From contig CALJKV010000088.1 of NCBI GenBank assembly GCA_937974245.1, positions 1 through 27,235 of the forward strand: 27,235 bases of DNA, given 5' to 3'. The notes below the pieces were generated by a model, which worked only from the letters and a program-made list of their open reading frames with translations, was not told the DNA's origin and did no database searches. The position numbers and the translations under genes are program-made. The stretch is from an uncultured Chloroflexota bacterium. Its GTDB lineage: Bacteria > Chloroflexota > Anaerolineae > Aggregatilineales > Phototrophicaceae. This document shows positions 8,075-15,386 of this stretch, piece after piece; the stretch's first letter is position 1; every line of letters begins with the position of its first letter.

Positions 8075-8994
8075 GCCCAATCATTCTGTTCTTATACTTC
8101 CTGTTCTATTTCCTACTCAACGTGATTCTGATGGCGGTCTATACGCCGTTGCCGGTCAGTGATACCGGCACGGTACGTTACCGAACGATGCCCTGGGGAA
8201 CATTCGCACTGATTGTCATCAACTCACTGGTTTTCCTGCTGTGGCAAGCACCCGAATACTACCAGGCGGAGACGGTAGCGGATTTAGCCCCGTATATCAA
8301 CAAACTGTGGATGTATGGCTATCGGGAAACACACTTACTGCGCCCGGATTCAATCGGGGCGTTCACGACCTTCACCAGTATGTTTATGCACGGTGGGATG
8401 TGGCACTTATTCGGCAATATGCTGTATTTGTGGACATTCGGGCGGCGGGTAGAGGATGCCTGTGGCACAGTCCGTTTTCTGTTGTTCTACCTGATGTCAG
8501 GCATGGTTGCCAATATGTTCAGTGGGATATTAAACCCCTCTACAGTGGATTTGCCGGGCATTGGGGCGAGCGGCGCGATTTCCGGCGTGATGGGCGCGTA
8601 TCTGATACTGTTCCCCGGCGCACAGATTACCTGTATGTGGGCACCGGCAGGCACATGGCTTCGAATGCCATTTGTCTGGTTGATGAAAGTCCTGCACATC
8701 CCTGGTTTCAAGGATGCTAAAACCTGGAAGACCGAGAGTGTGATGAGCATCAACCCGATCAAAAATACCTATATCTACCTGCACAACAGCCTGATTTCAC
8801 TCCCGGCCTGGACACAACTTCTCTTTTTCCTGATACTGCAAATCGCACCATCTATTGAGGATATTCAAGGTGGCAAAGAAGTAGGCGGGGTGAACACGCT
8901 GGCTCACCTGACCGGGTTCCTGGCGGCGCTGATGATCTTCCTCTATGTGCGAAAAGACCTGCTCACACGCTACTTTGCTGGCCGGGCATTGTAA
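8068..8994 (+). CDS. Rhomboid-family intramembrane serine protease
   Basis: Predicted to cut membrane-protein substrates within the lipid bilayer. The 308-residue protein shows the rhomboid signature: HLFGN at 113-117 (oxyanion and loop region), the nucleophile Ser169 in GIGASGAISGVMGAY, and the second catalytic residue His280 in LAHLTGFLAAL. An extra N-terminal membrane segment (1-25) precedes the six-helix core. Between the serine helix and the histidine helix there is an unusually long stretch (about 190-270) containing GFKDAKTWKTESVMSINPIKN, longer than in GlpG. It overlaps the TPR gene by 7 bases and is followed after 33 bases by an intrinsic terminator, so the two genes form one operon. 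Confidence 0.93.
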   Translation: MLSPIILFLYFLFYFLLNVILMAVYTPLPVSDTGTVRYRTMPWGTFALIVINSLVFLLWQAPEYYQAETVADLAPYINKLWMYGYRETHLLRPDSIGAFTTFTSMFMHGGMWHLFGNMLYLWTFGRRVEDACGTVRFLLFYLMSGMVANMFSGILNPSTVDLPGIGASGAISGVMGAYLILFPGAQITCMWAPAGTWLRMPFVWLMKVLHIPGFKDAKTWKTESVMSINPIKNTYIYLHNSLISLPAWTQLLFFLILQIAPSIEDIQGGKEVGGVNTLAHLTGFLAALMIFLYVRKDLLTRYFAGRAL

Positions 8995-9027
8995 CAAACC
9001 TTCCCCACCTCATACATACAAACCGGA

Positions 9028-9050
9028 ACGCCCCTATACAGGGGTGTTTT
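9028..9050 (+). terminator. Intrinsic terminator of the TPR-rhomboid operon
   Basis: An 8-bp stem, ACGCCCCT (9028-9035) with AGGGGTGT (9040-9047, one G-T pair), has a 4-base loop and is followed by TTT and a further T-rich stretch. It lies 33 bases after the rhomboid stop codon. Confidence 0.8.
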
Positions 9051-9137
9051 GGCATGAGGATAGGATGGGAAGATGGACTACTATTGATCCAGGATTCTGC
9101 TTTACAATTAGGACAATAATAATCCTTATCTCATGCC
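9051..9137. repeat. 16-base inverted repeat before the SH3/FecR-like gene
   Basis: GGCATGAGGATAGGAT (9051-9066) is nearly the reverse complement of ATCCTTATCTCATGCC (9122-9137); the arms match except for one shifted base. They are 55 bases apart and start directly after the terminator. The loop contains TTGATC and TACAAT boxes too close together (13 bases) for a standard promoter. It may be a folded leader RNA or a small non-autonomous element. Confidence 0.45.
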
Positions 9138-9214
9138 TGCATCACAGTGCCGGACTCCCCGAATCCCTTACCGCCTCCATTGTGCTGTTTTCTTATCATG
9201 TATTGGAGGGGGCG

Positions 9215-10645
9215 ATGTATCCGCGATTCATCATGTTTCTTGTACTTACAGTTATTAGTGTGTCTACGGCAATTGCCCAGGATAGCGTCTGTCCAACGCT
9301 CATCCAAACGGCGTTGGACAGAGTCAATACGGTTTGCGCTGAAACCGGACGAAACCAGGTCTGTTATGTGAATGCGACGCTCAAAGCGCAGCCTCAATCT
9401 CATATCGTCAATTTTGCCTTTGAGAATCCCGGAGACATCGCTGCGGTCACGGACATTCAATCGTTAAGCTTGAGCGGGCTGAATGAGGGCACGGGCGAAT
9501 GGGGCGTCTCGCTCATGAAACTGCAAGCCAATCTGCCGGATACCCTGCCCGGTCAGAATGTGACCTTTCTGTTCTTCGGCAACGTGTCAATCGAAAACGC
9601 GGTTGACGAAGAGTCCACAGGTTATACGGCCATGCAGGTGTTCTATTTCTCATCGGGGCTTCAGGATACCGGTTGTAATGAAGCGCCAGTAAGCGGCCTG
9701 GTGGTCCAAACGCCGGAAGGGGCAGGCACTATCGAAATCGTCGCCAATGAGGTCACTATTCAGCTTGGCTCGACCATTTTCTTGCAGGCACAGCCAGGTG
9801 ATTCGCTCTCGGTCTATGTGATTGAAGGACAGGCAAGTGTAACCGCGCTGGACGGCATACAGGTTGTCCCCGCCGGGAGTATGGTCAGTGTGGCGCTGGA
9901 TGAGAATCTGGCTGCGACAGAACCGCCGGGTACACCGGAGCCGTACACAGTCGAAACAATCATGACACTGGCCGATGTTGTCGCCGTTTTACCACAAAGC
10001 ATCACTTTGACGGAGGCAGGCATTGGGGTCGTATCTCGTGTTCTGGAAGATGACAGTTGCTTGATTACGACGACAAACACGGTTAATCTGCGTACCGGGC
10101 CGGGGACAGTGTATACACGAAGTGACGGGTTAGCAGCCGGTCAAACTGCCACGCTGGCCGGCCAGGCGATCGGAAGCGACGGTTTTACCTGGTGGAAGCT
10201 GGCCGATGGAGCCTGGGTGCGCTCGGATGTAGTCGAAGCCACAGCGGGCTGCGCAGTCCTGCCTGTTGTGAGCGACATCCCCCCCATGCCAACACACGCC
10301 CCTGTCCAGACCAGCAATTATACCCATTATCTGATCAATTACTGCATCGGCACGCCAAACAGTCAACCGATTTATGGCGGTGATACGGTGCGTTTTAAGA
10401 TGGGATGCTGCGGACAACCGACCCAAGAAGAAAATGATGCTATGACAGGTGGAAATACCGGGTGGATCACGCTGGATGGCGTTCCATTGGGTGTTTTCTA
10501 CACTGGCAGTATGTTAAGACCTGAAGGGTTTTACAGTGATGAAGTTACAGCGCACTGGGTTGCTACGCCTGGTCCCCATACGGTTGCGGCGGGGTGGCCG
10601 ATCGCGGAGCAACCGGTCTGCACCTTCACAGTTGCAAGCCGCTGA
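9215..10645 (+). CDS. Secreted protein with FecR-like and SH3b domains
   Basis: A likely exported protein of 476 residues. The start is the ATG at 9215, preceded by GGAGGGGG (9205-9212) and followed by a signal peptide MYPRFIMFLVLTVISVSTAIA, probably cut before QDS. An N-terminal beta-rich region (25-160) with paired cysteines is not recognised. Residues 172-232 (VTIQLGSTIFLQ...QVVPAGSMVSV) resemble a FecR-type beta domain. Residues 283-341 (VNLRTGPGTVYTRSDGL...WWKLADGAWVRSDVV) form a bacterial SH3 domain, which often binds cell-wall peptides. The last 100 residues, with CIGT and CCGQ, look like a further beta-sandwich. The cysteines suggest disulphides outside the cell. It is separated from the rhomboid operon by a terminator. 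Function unknown; a sensor or wall-binding role is a guess. Confidence 0.8.
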   Translation: MYPRFIMFLVLTVISVSTAIAQDSVCPTLIQTALDRVNTVCAETGRNQVCYVNATLKAQPQSHIVNFAFENPGDIAAVTDIQSLSLSGLNEGTGEWGVSLMKLQANLPDTLPGQNVTFLFFGNVSIENAVDEESTGYTAMQVFYFSSGLQDTGCNEAPVSGLVVQTPEGAGTIEIVANEVTIQLGSTIFLQAQPGDSLSVYVIEGQASVTALDGIQVVPAGSMVSVALDENLAATEPPGTPEPYTVETIMTLADVVAVLPQSITLTEAGIGVVSRVLEDDSCLITTTNTVNLRTGPGTVYTRSDGLAAGQTATLAGQAIGSDGFTWWKLADGAWVRSDVVEATAGCAVLPVVSDIPPMPTHAPVQTSNYTHYLINYCIGTPNSQPIYGGDTVRFKMGCCGQPTQEENDAMTGGNTGWITLDGVPLGVFYTGSMLRPEGFYSDEVTAHWVATPGPHTVAAGWPIAEQPVCTFTVASR

Positions 10646-10675
10646 ATGCGTTTTTGATGGTTCGTTTTTAAACAG

Positions 10676-10707
10676 TAACTGCGCCGGTACGATTGCCAGC
10701 GCAGTTA
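10676..10707 (+). terminator. Hairpin after the SH3/FecR-like gene
   Basis: A perfect 9-bp stem, TAACTGCGC (10676-10684) with GCGCAGTTA (10699-10707), has a 14-base loop and lies 31 bases after the stop codon. No T run follows, so it may be a Rho-assisted or weak terminator. A second hairpin, CCCGCT-GTTT-AGCGGG, lies at 10749-10764. Confidence 0.5.
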
Positions 10708-10891
10708 AGATCAATGAAACTGTTATAAACCATCTACCGACGGTTTGCCCCGCTGTTTAGCGGGTTGAACGTACCATATAAGATTGTGGGTTCGTTGACT
10801 TCAATAGTCCGCCCCTTTCACTACAACCTTATACCTACCATCAGCATAACGCGTATATCAAGCTGAGTCAAGTAAATTCGTAAATAACGAA

Positions 10892-10917
10892 AACGCCCCG
10901 TCGGAGGACAGGGCGTT
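10892..10917 (-). terminator. Intrinsic terminator of rpsD
   Basis: AACGCCC (10892-10898) pairs with GGGCGTT (10911-10917), with an inner GTC/GAC pairing in the loop. On the minus strand the stem runs into TTTTCGTTATTT, a usable U tract. It begins 24 bases after the rpsD stop codon. Confidence 0.8.
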
Positions 10918-10940
10918 GACTTGCGCGTAACATGGTGGGT

Positions 10941-11567
10941 TTAGGTGAGGCGGGTGTAATACTCAACGATGAGTTGTTCATCCACCGGCACCTGGATTTC
11001 TCCACGATCCGGCACGCGGGAAAGCGCCGCGCTCAGGTTATTGGCATCCACGTCCAGATACTGGGGCGAATACGGTGTCGATTCCATCGATTCGATGATG
11101 TGGACGTTCTTACGCATCTTTTCGGATACGGAGATGGTGTCGCCAATATTCACCGTATACGACGGAATATTGAGCCGCTGGCCGTTGATCTGAATATGCC
11201 CATGACTGACAAGCTGGCGGGCTGCCCAGATGGTGGCCGCGAAACCGGCCCGGTAGACCAGGTTATCCAACCGGCGTTCCAGCAGGATCATCAGGTTCGC
11301 CCCGGTATTCCCAGGCTGCTGGCGTGCCTTGAGGAAATAGCGGCGCATCTGACGTTCACGAATGTTATAGATAAAGGACAGCTTCTGTTTTTCGTTTAAC
11401 TGCAACCCATAGTCGCTGCGGCGGCCTGACCGGAATTGTTTTTCCTTGCCATGATCGCCGGGCGGATAGGCGCGTTTGTCCATAATACGCTGATACTTCG
11501 GACGCGGAATCAGCACTTCTCCGAAGCGGCGCTGAATACGCGCTTTTGGCCCATGATAGGATCCCAT
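10941..11567 (-). CDS. rpsD: 30S ribosomal protein S4
   Basis: Binds 16S rRNA early in assembly of the small ribosomal subunit. The 208 residues cover the full bacterial length. The N-terminal domain lacks the zinc-binding cysteines seen in some S4 proteins. The S4 RNA-binding domain spans about 98-160 (ERRLDNLVYRAGFAATIWAARQLVSHGHIQINGQ). The C-terminus VPVDEQLIVEYYTRL is typical. The start ATG at 11567 has AGAGG 10 bases upstream. The gene is alone, with its own promoter and terminator, rather than in the alpha operon with rpsM, rpsK and rpoA. Either the operon is split in this lineage or this is a second copy; the window cannot tell which. Confidence 0.97.
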   Translation of the reverse strand: MGSYHGPKARIQRRFGEVLIPRPKYQRIMDKRAYPPGDHGKEKQFRSGRRSDYGLQLNEKQKLSFIYNIRERQMRRYFLKARQQPGNTGANLMILLERRLDNLVYRAGFAATIWAARQLVSHGHIQINGQRLNIPSYTVNIGDTISVSEKMRKNVHIIESMESTPYSPQYLDVDANNLSAALSRVPDRGEIQVPVDEQLIVEYYTRLT

Positions 11568-11630
11568 TGAAATTCAACCTCTTGATGACTCAAACTGACA
11601 ATTTTGAGAGGAAATTGCAGCCTTTTAAGT

Positions 11631-11659
11631 ATTGTAACGACTTTAAGGGAGAATGCCAG
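11631..11659 (-). promoter_or_regulatory. Candidate rpsD promoter and leader
   Basis: On the minus strand CTGGCA (11659 down to 11654), a 17-base spacer and TACAAT (11636 down to 11631) match 4 and 5 of 6 consensus positions. The leader of about 57 bases contains CTCAAA...TTTGAG and a CCTCT able to pair with the AGAGG ribosome binding site. This could hide the start site, as in autogenously controlled S4 genes; this folding is inferred. Confidence 0.4.
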
Positions 11660-11700
11660 GGTGGGTTTTGTGGGGTGCGTGCAGTAGACAGGCAATCCAC

Positions 11701-11747
11701 TGGCTACTATGGCTGGTGGCTGCTGGCTGTTGGCCTCTAGCTGCTAG
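11701..11747. repeat. Degenerate 7-bp tandem repeat (TGGCTGN)
   Basis: TGGC or TAGC recurs at 11701, 11710, 11717, 11724, 11731 and 11738, with TAG at 11745. Spacing is exactly 7 bases from 11710 on. Units read TGGCTGG, TGGCTGC, TGGCTGT, TGGCCTC and TAGCTGC. It is intergenic. Such heptanucleotide repeats are known from other bacterial intergenic regions, such as those of filamentous Cyanobacteria. Confidence 0.7.
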
Positions 11748-11891
11748 TGACCTGGACGCCGTGCGTTCGCGGGCAGGACTAACCAAAAGACGATAACGTA
11801 CATGAGCGTGCCGTGCAGGTGCAGTGGCGAAAACGCGGCAGAGTGGGCGGGGAAGGAAAAGCGCATGAAACCTAAGGCTAATTAAGGGCTG

Positions 11892-12566
11892 TCAACCTGA
11901 AATAATTATACACAACTCGGTGTTATTTCGCTTTGCCGAAGCGAGCATACTTATTGCTGATTGATATGCATCTTGCAATGTTATCCCATTTGTTTCTGCA
12001 TTTTTTGGGCTCATGCTCGCTAATTTTTGTTCATCTTCAATCAATCGGTGTAAGAGACATTCTATTTCAGGGCGATCTAGCCAACCAGCCCAAGCAGAAG
12101 TGGAACTTGGACGGACCAAATCCCAATGGTCAGCTATAACTGTTTCAATGTGAAGCCGCTTTTGAGCGAAAACCTTCAAGCTATTCCCCCTTACTAATTG
12201 TTCTACTTCATTTTCTGACCATCCCAATAGTGTTAGAGAATATTGGACAAGGTTTAAAGCAGACCCTAAGCCTAACTGGTGTAACCCCGATTTAAATTCA
12301 TTGTATAGGAGAATAACAAGCCAAAATGCCACATCCTCAGGATGCTGTGGTGGTGTTTCTGGAATCTGTGTGAGAATAGAGTTTCTATCCCATCCCCCAT
12401 AATCACCCAATATTTCTCTTATTTCAGATTTGCTTTCGTACAACCGAATAGCCTCCAGGCGCAGTTGTTCGTACCCATTGCCCTCCCCTAAAATTTCCAG
12501 ATAGGGCGTAAGCTTATTAGCGAAAGACTCTAGATCAATTAAATAAGCGTCGTGAATGATAGCCAT
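11892..12566 (-). CDS. Hypothetical protein, 224 aa, AT-rich gene
   Basis: I do not recognise this family. The protein is soluble and mostly helical, with no signal peptide or membrane segment. A distinctive stretch is ILGDYGGWDRNSILTQIPETPPQHPEDVAFWLVILLYNEF (about 52-91), followed by GLGSALNLVQYSLTLLGWSENEVEQLVRG (about 98-126) and a helical C-terminus. The start ATG has AGGGAG just upstream with a 5-base gap, a good site. The gene is visibly more AT-rich than its neighbours and uses many A/T-ending codons, which suggests recent acquisition. It has no operon partner: rpsD lies 325 bases downstream on the same strand. No toxin, nuclease or defence motif is evident. Confidence 0.7.
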   Translation of the reverse strand: MAIIHDAYLIDLESFANKLTPYLEILGEGNGYEQLRLEAIRLYESKSEIREILGDYGGWDRNSILTQIPETPPQHPEDVAFWLVILLYNEFKSGLHQLGLGSALNLVQYSLTLLGWSENEVEQLVRGNSLKVFAQKRLHIETVIADHWDLVRPSSTSAWAGWLDRPEIECLLHRLIEDEQKLASMSPKNAETNGITLQDAYQSAISMLASAKRNNTELCIIISG

Positions 12567-12723
12567 CTTGCTCCCTTGAAGACATTTGGGACTTGCATAC
12601 CTGGCAGACAGTGAGCTTTTACAGTTTAGAATTAATCTGCAGATTTTGGTAGGGACGGAGAGAAATATGCTCCACCCCCACGAAGAACTATCACCGCGCT
12701 AGTTATTGAAAGAGCATCAGTGT

Positions 12724-12858
12724 ATGCCCTTATACCTCTACTCCAACGGCTCCCAGCGGTACTTCAAATCGTTCGTAGTACACCTTTCGCCGCTGGCACC
12801 CACTTTCGCGGTAGTGGACAGCGCCGGATATATCTCGCTCTGGGACTTTGCGGAGTAG
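12724..12858 (+). CDS. Possible small protein, 44 aa, or gene remnant
   Basis: An ATG-to-TAG frame of 44 codons encoding a product that ends FAVVDSAGYISLWDFAE, a pattern like the end of a beta-propeller (WD-type) blade. About three quarters of its codons end in G or C, as in the real genes of this window, while the flanking bases are more AT-rich. A strong intrinsic terminator follows 28 bases after the stop. Against it: the ribosome binding site is poor (GAAAGAG, 9 bases away) and the protein is unrecognised. It is either a true small gene or the 3' end of a larger gene whose front was lost when the AT-rich neighbour arrived. Confidence 0.4.
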   Translation: MPLYLYSNGSQRYFKSFVVHLSPLAPTFAVVDSAGYISLWDFAE

Positions 12859-12886
12859 CGAGAAACAGAACAGTATAGATTTCAGC

Positions 12887-12915
12887 AGGAGGCACAGGGC
12901 AACGTGCCTCTTTTT
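12887..12915 (+). terminator. Strong intrinsic terminator
   Basis: GAGGCAC (12889-12895) pairs perfectly with GTGCCTC (12904-12910) around an 8-base loop, followed at once by TTTTT (12911-12915). It lies 28 bases after the 44-codon frame and before the aldo/keto reductase gene, so it marks the end of some plus-strand transcript. Confidence 0.85.
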
Positions 12916-12998
12916 GCATTGGTATTACGGAATGTACCTGCTGATACGTTACACTGTTGACAGCGTCATTACTCAATCAACCAGGAGGGACACGGACA

Positions 12999-14036
12999 AT
13001 GGAATATCGCAGTCTGGGACGAACCGGGGTGCAGGTCAGCGCCTTATGTCTGGGATGCATGAACTTCGGCGGCAAAACGCCTGAAGCCGAATCGCTGGAC
13101 ATCATTGACCGGGCACTAGAAACGGGAGTGAACTTCCTCGATACCGCCAACGTGTATACACGCGGCAAGAGTGAGGAAGTTGTCGGCAAAGCCCTGAAGC
13201 GCAACGGCAAACGTGACCGAATCGTGCTGGCAACCAAAGTGCATGGCCGCATGGATGATGACGATATCCTGTCTTCCGGGAATAACCGCCGCCACATCAT
13301 CCAGCAGTGCGAAGCCTCCCTGCGCCGCCTGCAAACCGATTATATAGACCTCTACCAGATTCACCGCCCGCAGTCCAGCACGCCGATTGACGAGACGTTA
13401 CGGGCGCTGGACGACCTGATTCGCGCCGGAAAAGTACGGTATATTGGCACCAGCACCTTCCCGGCCTGGGAGGTGATGGAATCGCTGTGGGTATCGAAAG
13501 AGTTGGGGCTGAACCGCTTCGTGAGTGAGCAGCCGCCCTACCATCTACTGGATCGCAGCATTGAGCGCGAACTGGTGCCACTGGCGCAGACCTACGGGCT
13601 GGCGATCATCCCCTGGTCACCGCTGGCACGAGGCTTTTTGAGCGGTAAATACCAGCGTGGACAGGATATTCCCGGCGACTCGCGTTTTGCATCGGATCTG
13701 GGGAATGGGCAGAGTGTGTTCGCGCAGCGCACCAAACAGCACTTCAGCGATATGGCGTATGGTGTGCTGGATACAGTCGAGGCGCTGGCACAGGAAAAAG
13801 GCTGCACGGCATCACAGGTGGCGCTGGCCTGGTGTATGAATCAACCGGGCATCACCAGCCCGATTATCGGCCCGCGCACGATGGAACACCTGGTGGACAA
13901 TCTGGGCGCGGCCGATGTCACCATCACCGATGATGACCGCGCCCGACTGGACACGGTGGCCGCGCCGGAACAGGCGATTGTCCCCTACTACACCGGGAAA
14001 ATGATTGACTTTAAGCCACCGCAATACCGCTGGTAG
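12999..14036 (+). CDS. Aldo/keto reductase
   Basis: An NADPH-dependent oxidoreductase of the AKR superfamily (TIM barrel) that reduces aldehydes or ketones in the cytosol. The start is the ATG at 12999, preceded by AGGAGGGA (12983-12990); the frame is open further upstream but without support. The 345 residues begin MEYRSLGRTGVQVSALCLGCMNFGG. The catalytic tetrad is visible as Asp48 (NFLDTANVY), Tyr53, Lys80 (LATKV) and His122 (YQIHRP). IPWSPLARGFLSGKY and the C-terminal SPIIGPRTMEHLVDNLGA are the cofactor-binding parts. It resembles the YajO/Tas-like branch. It appears to be transcribed alone. Substrate not evident from the neighbours. Confidence 0.93.
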   Translation: MEYRSLGRTGVQVSALCLGCMNFGGKTPEAESLDIIDRALETGVNFLDTANVYTRGKSEEVVGKALKRNGKRDRIVLATKVHGRMDDDDILSSGNNRRHIIQQCEASLRRLQTDYIDLYQIHRPQSSTPIDETLRALDDLIRAGKVRYIGTSTFPAWEVMESLWVSKELGLNRFVSEQPPYHLLDRSIERELVPLAQTYGLAIIPWSPLARGFLSGKYQRGQDIPGDSRFASDLGNGQSVFAQRTKQHFSDMAYGVLDTVEALAQEKGCTASQVALAWCMNQPGITSPIIGPRTMEHLVDNLGAADVTITDDDRARLDTVAAPEQAIVPYYTGKMIDFKPPQYRW

Positions 14037-14080
14037 GATCGAAAGTCCAGACTGGTAAAAGATCGATTTTCTAAGTAAGT

Positions 14081-14099
14081 GGGCGAGAATATCTCGCCC
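14081..14099 (+). terminator. Hairpin after aldo/keto reductase
   Basis: GGGCGAGA (14081-14088) pairs with TCTCGCCC (14092-14099) around a 3-base loop, 44 bases after the stop codon. The stem is strong, but only a scattered T-rich stretch follows. Position suggests a terminator for the aldo/keto reductase gene. Confidence 0.55.
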
Positions 14100-14171
14100 C
14101 AGGAGTTTGGCTGTTTTTGCAATTAGAGGTCTGGCAAATTAGACTCAGGACAGGTCACACCGATTCTCGCT

Positions 14172-14286
14172 ACAGGATAGGTTTTATACCGGGAAATGAG
14201 CTGCAAGCATGAAGCAGAAAGTCTGGGGCATAAGATACCTAAAAAGGGCTGCCATCACTTGGCTTTCAAGACGGTATCTATCCTGT
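14172..14286. repeat. Long-range bulged inverted repeat
   Basis: ACAGGATAG (14172-14180) and CTATCCTGT (14278-14286) are exact reverse complements. After a 5-base bulge on the left arm the pairing continues as ATACCG with CGGTAT (14272-14277), giving 15 pairs that enclose about 80 bases. The enclosed part has smaller hairpins such as GCCA-TCACT-TGGC. It may be a structured RNA or a small element. Confidence 0.45.
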
Positions 14287-14350
14287 TCTGCTTGTTCACA
14301 TGGCAAGGCTCACAGATTGCATATCGTGTACGGTGTGGGTTGGGAGACAG

Positions 14351-15382
14351 TCACTCCTCATCCGGGCGGGTGAGTTCACCAACGAGGTTTGTCTGCATCG
14401 TGGCTCTGATCTCATCAGGCGTGAGGTTCAGGCTGAACAGGTAACGTAACTTTGCCAGGGCGGTTTCCGTGGTCATGTCGTAACCGCTGATCGCCCCGGC
14501 ATGCGCCAGTGCCGACCCCGCCGCATAATCCGCCAGGTCAACTGTGCCGTGCAGACACTGGCTGCATACCACAATCACGACGCCCCGCGCTGAGGCTTCG
14601 GCCAGGGCATCCATCAAGTCCCGGCTCTTTTCCGGGCCGTTGCCCACACCGTAGGCTTCGATAATCAGCCCTTTGAGCGGCGGCTGAAGCATGTTGCGCA
14701 CCATATCCGCCGCAATGCCGGGGAACAGGCGCAGTACGCTCACCGCTGAGGTATCCAATGGTTGTAAGGTGAGGCGGTTGCGCACTCCCCGATCAAGCGG
14801 CAGCACATGATCCCAGTCAATATCAATATCCACGCCAACCATCCCCAGCGGGGGATAGTTGGGCGAGGCGAAAGCATCAAAGCCCCCGGCGCTGACTTTA
14901 GTCGCCCGGCAGCCACGCAGCAGGGTACTGCCAAAATACAGACAAACTTCCGGGATAGCATATCTGGCCGCAATCATCAGGGCGGTGATGAGGTTTTCAC
15001 GGGCGTCGCTGCGAACTTCACACAGCGGAATCTGGGAGCCAGTCAGAATCACCGGCTTTTGCAGACCACTGAGCATGAATGGCAGCGCCGACGCGGTATA
15101 GGCCATTGTGTCGGTCCCATGCAAAACGATGAATCCATCATAACCGTCGTAATGGGCGGCGATGTCCTCGGCAATTTCGCGCCAGTTGTGGTGTGTCATG
15201 TTCGATGAATCGAGCAGCGGGGCATATTCATGCAGATCAAAGGCGGGCAAGGCTGGATTGTCAAACTCCGGCATCGTAGCGATTTGCTCGGTGAGGTAAC
15301 CGGGTTCGGGCGCATAGCCGGACTCGGTGCGTTTCATTCCAATCGTGCCGCCGGTGTAGGCGACATAAATCCGCTTCTTCAC
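14351..15382 (-). CDS. ansA: L-asparaginase I
   Basis: Hydrolyses L-asparagine to aspartate and ammonia. It closely follows the E. coli cytosolic type I enzyme along its length: RIYVAYTGGTIGMKRTESGY at the start with the nucleophile Thr13, and HGTDTMAYTASALPFML with Thr90 and Asp91. KPVILTGSQIPL, FDAFASPNYPPL and a C-terminal GYDMTTETALAKLRYL follow. The 343 residues match the family's length of about 338, and no signal peptide is present, which supports the cytosolic type. The start lies 4 bases after the dcyD stop codon, so the two genes are one operon. Both products release ammonia from amino acids. Confidence 0.96.
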   Translation of the reverse strand: MKKRIYVAYTGGTIGMKRTESGYAPEPGYLTEQIATMPEFDNPALPAFDLHEYAPLLDSSNMTHHNWREIAEDIAAHYDGYDGFIVLHGTDTMAYTASALPFMLSGLQKPVILTGSQIPLCEVRSDARENLITALMIAARYAIPEVCLYFGSTLLRGCRATKVSAGGFDAFASPNYPPLGMVGVDIDIDWDHVLPLDRGVRNRLTLQPLDTSAVSVLRLFPGIAADMVRNMLQPPLKGLIIEAYGVGNGPEKSRDLMDALAEASARGVVIVVCSQCLHGTVDLADYAAGSALAHAGAISGYDMTTETALAKLRYLFSLNLTPDEIRATMQTNLVGELTRPDEE

Positions 15383-15386
15383 ACCG

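Larger units (their letters stand above)
11568..11891. other. Intergenic region between rpsD and the AT-rich orphan gene
   Basis: This stretch holds the rpsD promoter and leader at its left end and a heptamer tandem repeat near 11701-11747. The remainder (11750-11891) contains no reading frame or RNA structure that I can support. Confidence 0.6.
12567..12998. other. Gap between the orphan gene and aldo/keto reductase
   Basis: It holds a short plus-strand reading frame (12724-12858), a strong intrinsic terminator (12887-12915) and the leader of the aldo/keto reductase gene. The first 150 bases (12567-12720) show nothing I can name. Confidence 0.6.
14037..14350. other. Intergenic region between aldo/keto reductase and ansA
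   Basis: It holds the hairpin at 14081-14099 and a long bulged inverted repeat (14172-14286). No coding frame with support is present; a short open frame at 14196-14444 runs antisense into the ansA end and looks spurious. Confidence 0.55.

Noticed and set aside
8945..9214. N-terminal extension of the secreted FecR-like/SH3 protein
   Set aside because: The frame is open, but it overlaps the rhomboid end and its terminator. The ATG at 9215 has a strong ribosome binding site and a clean signal peptide.
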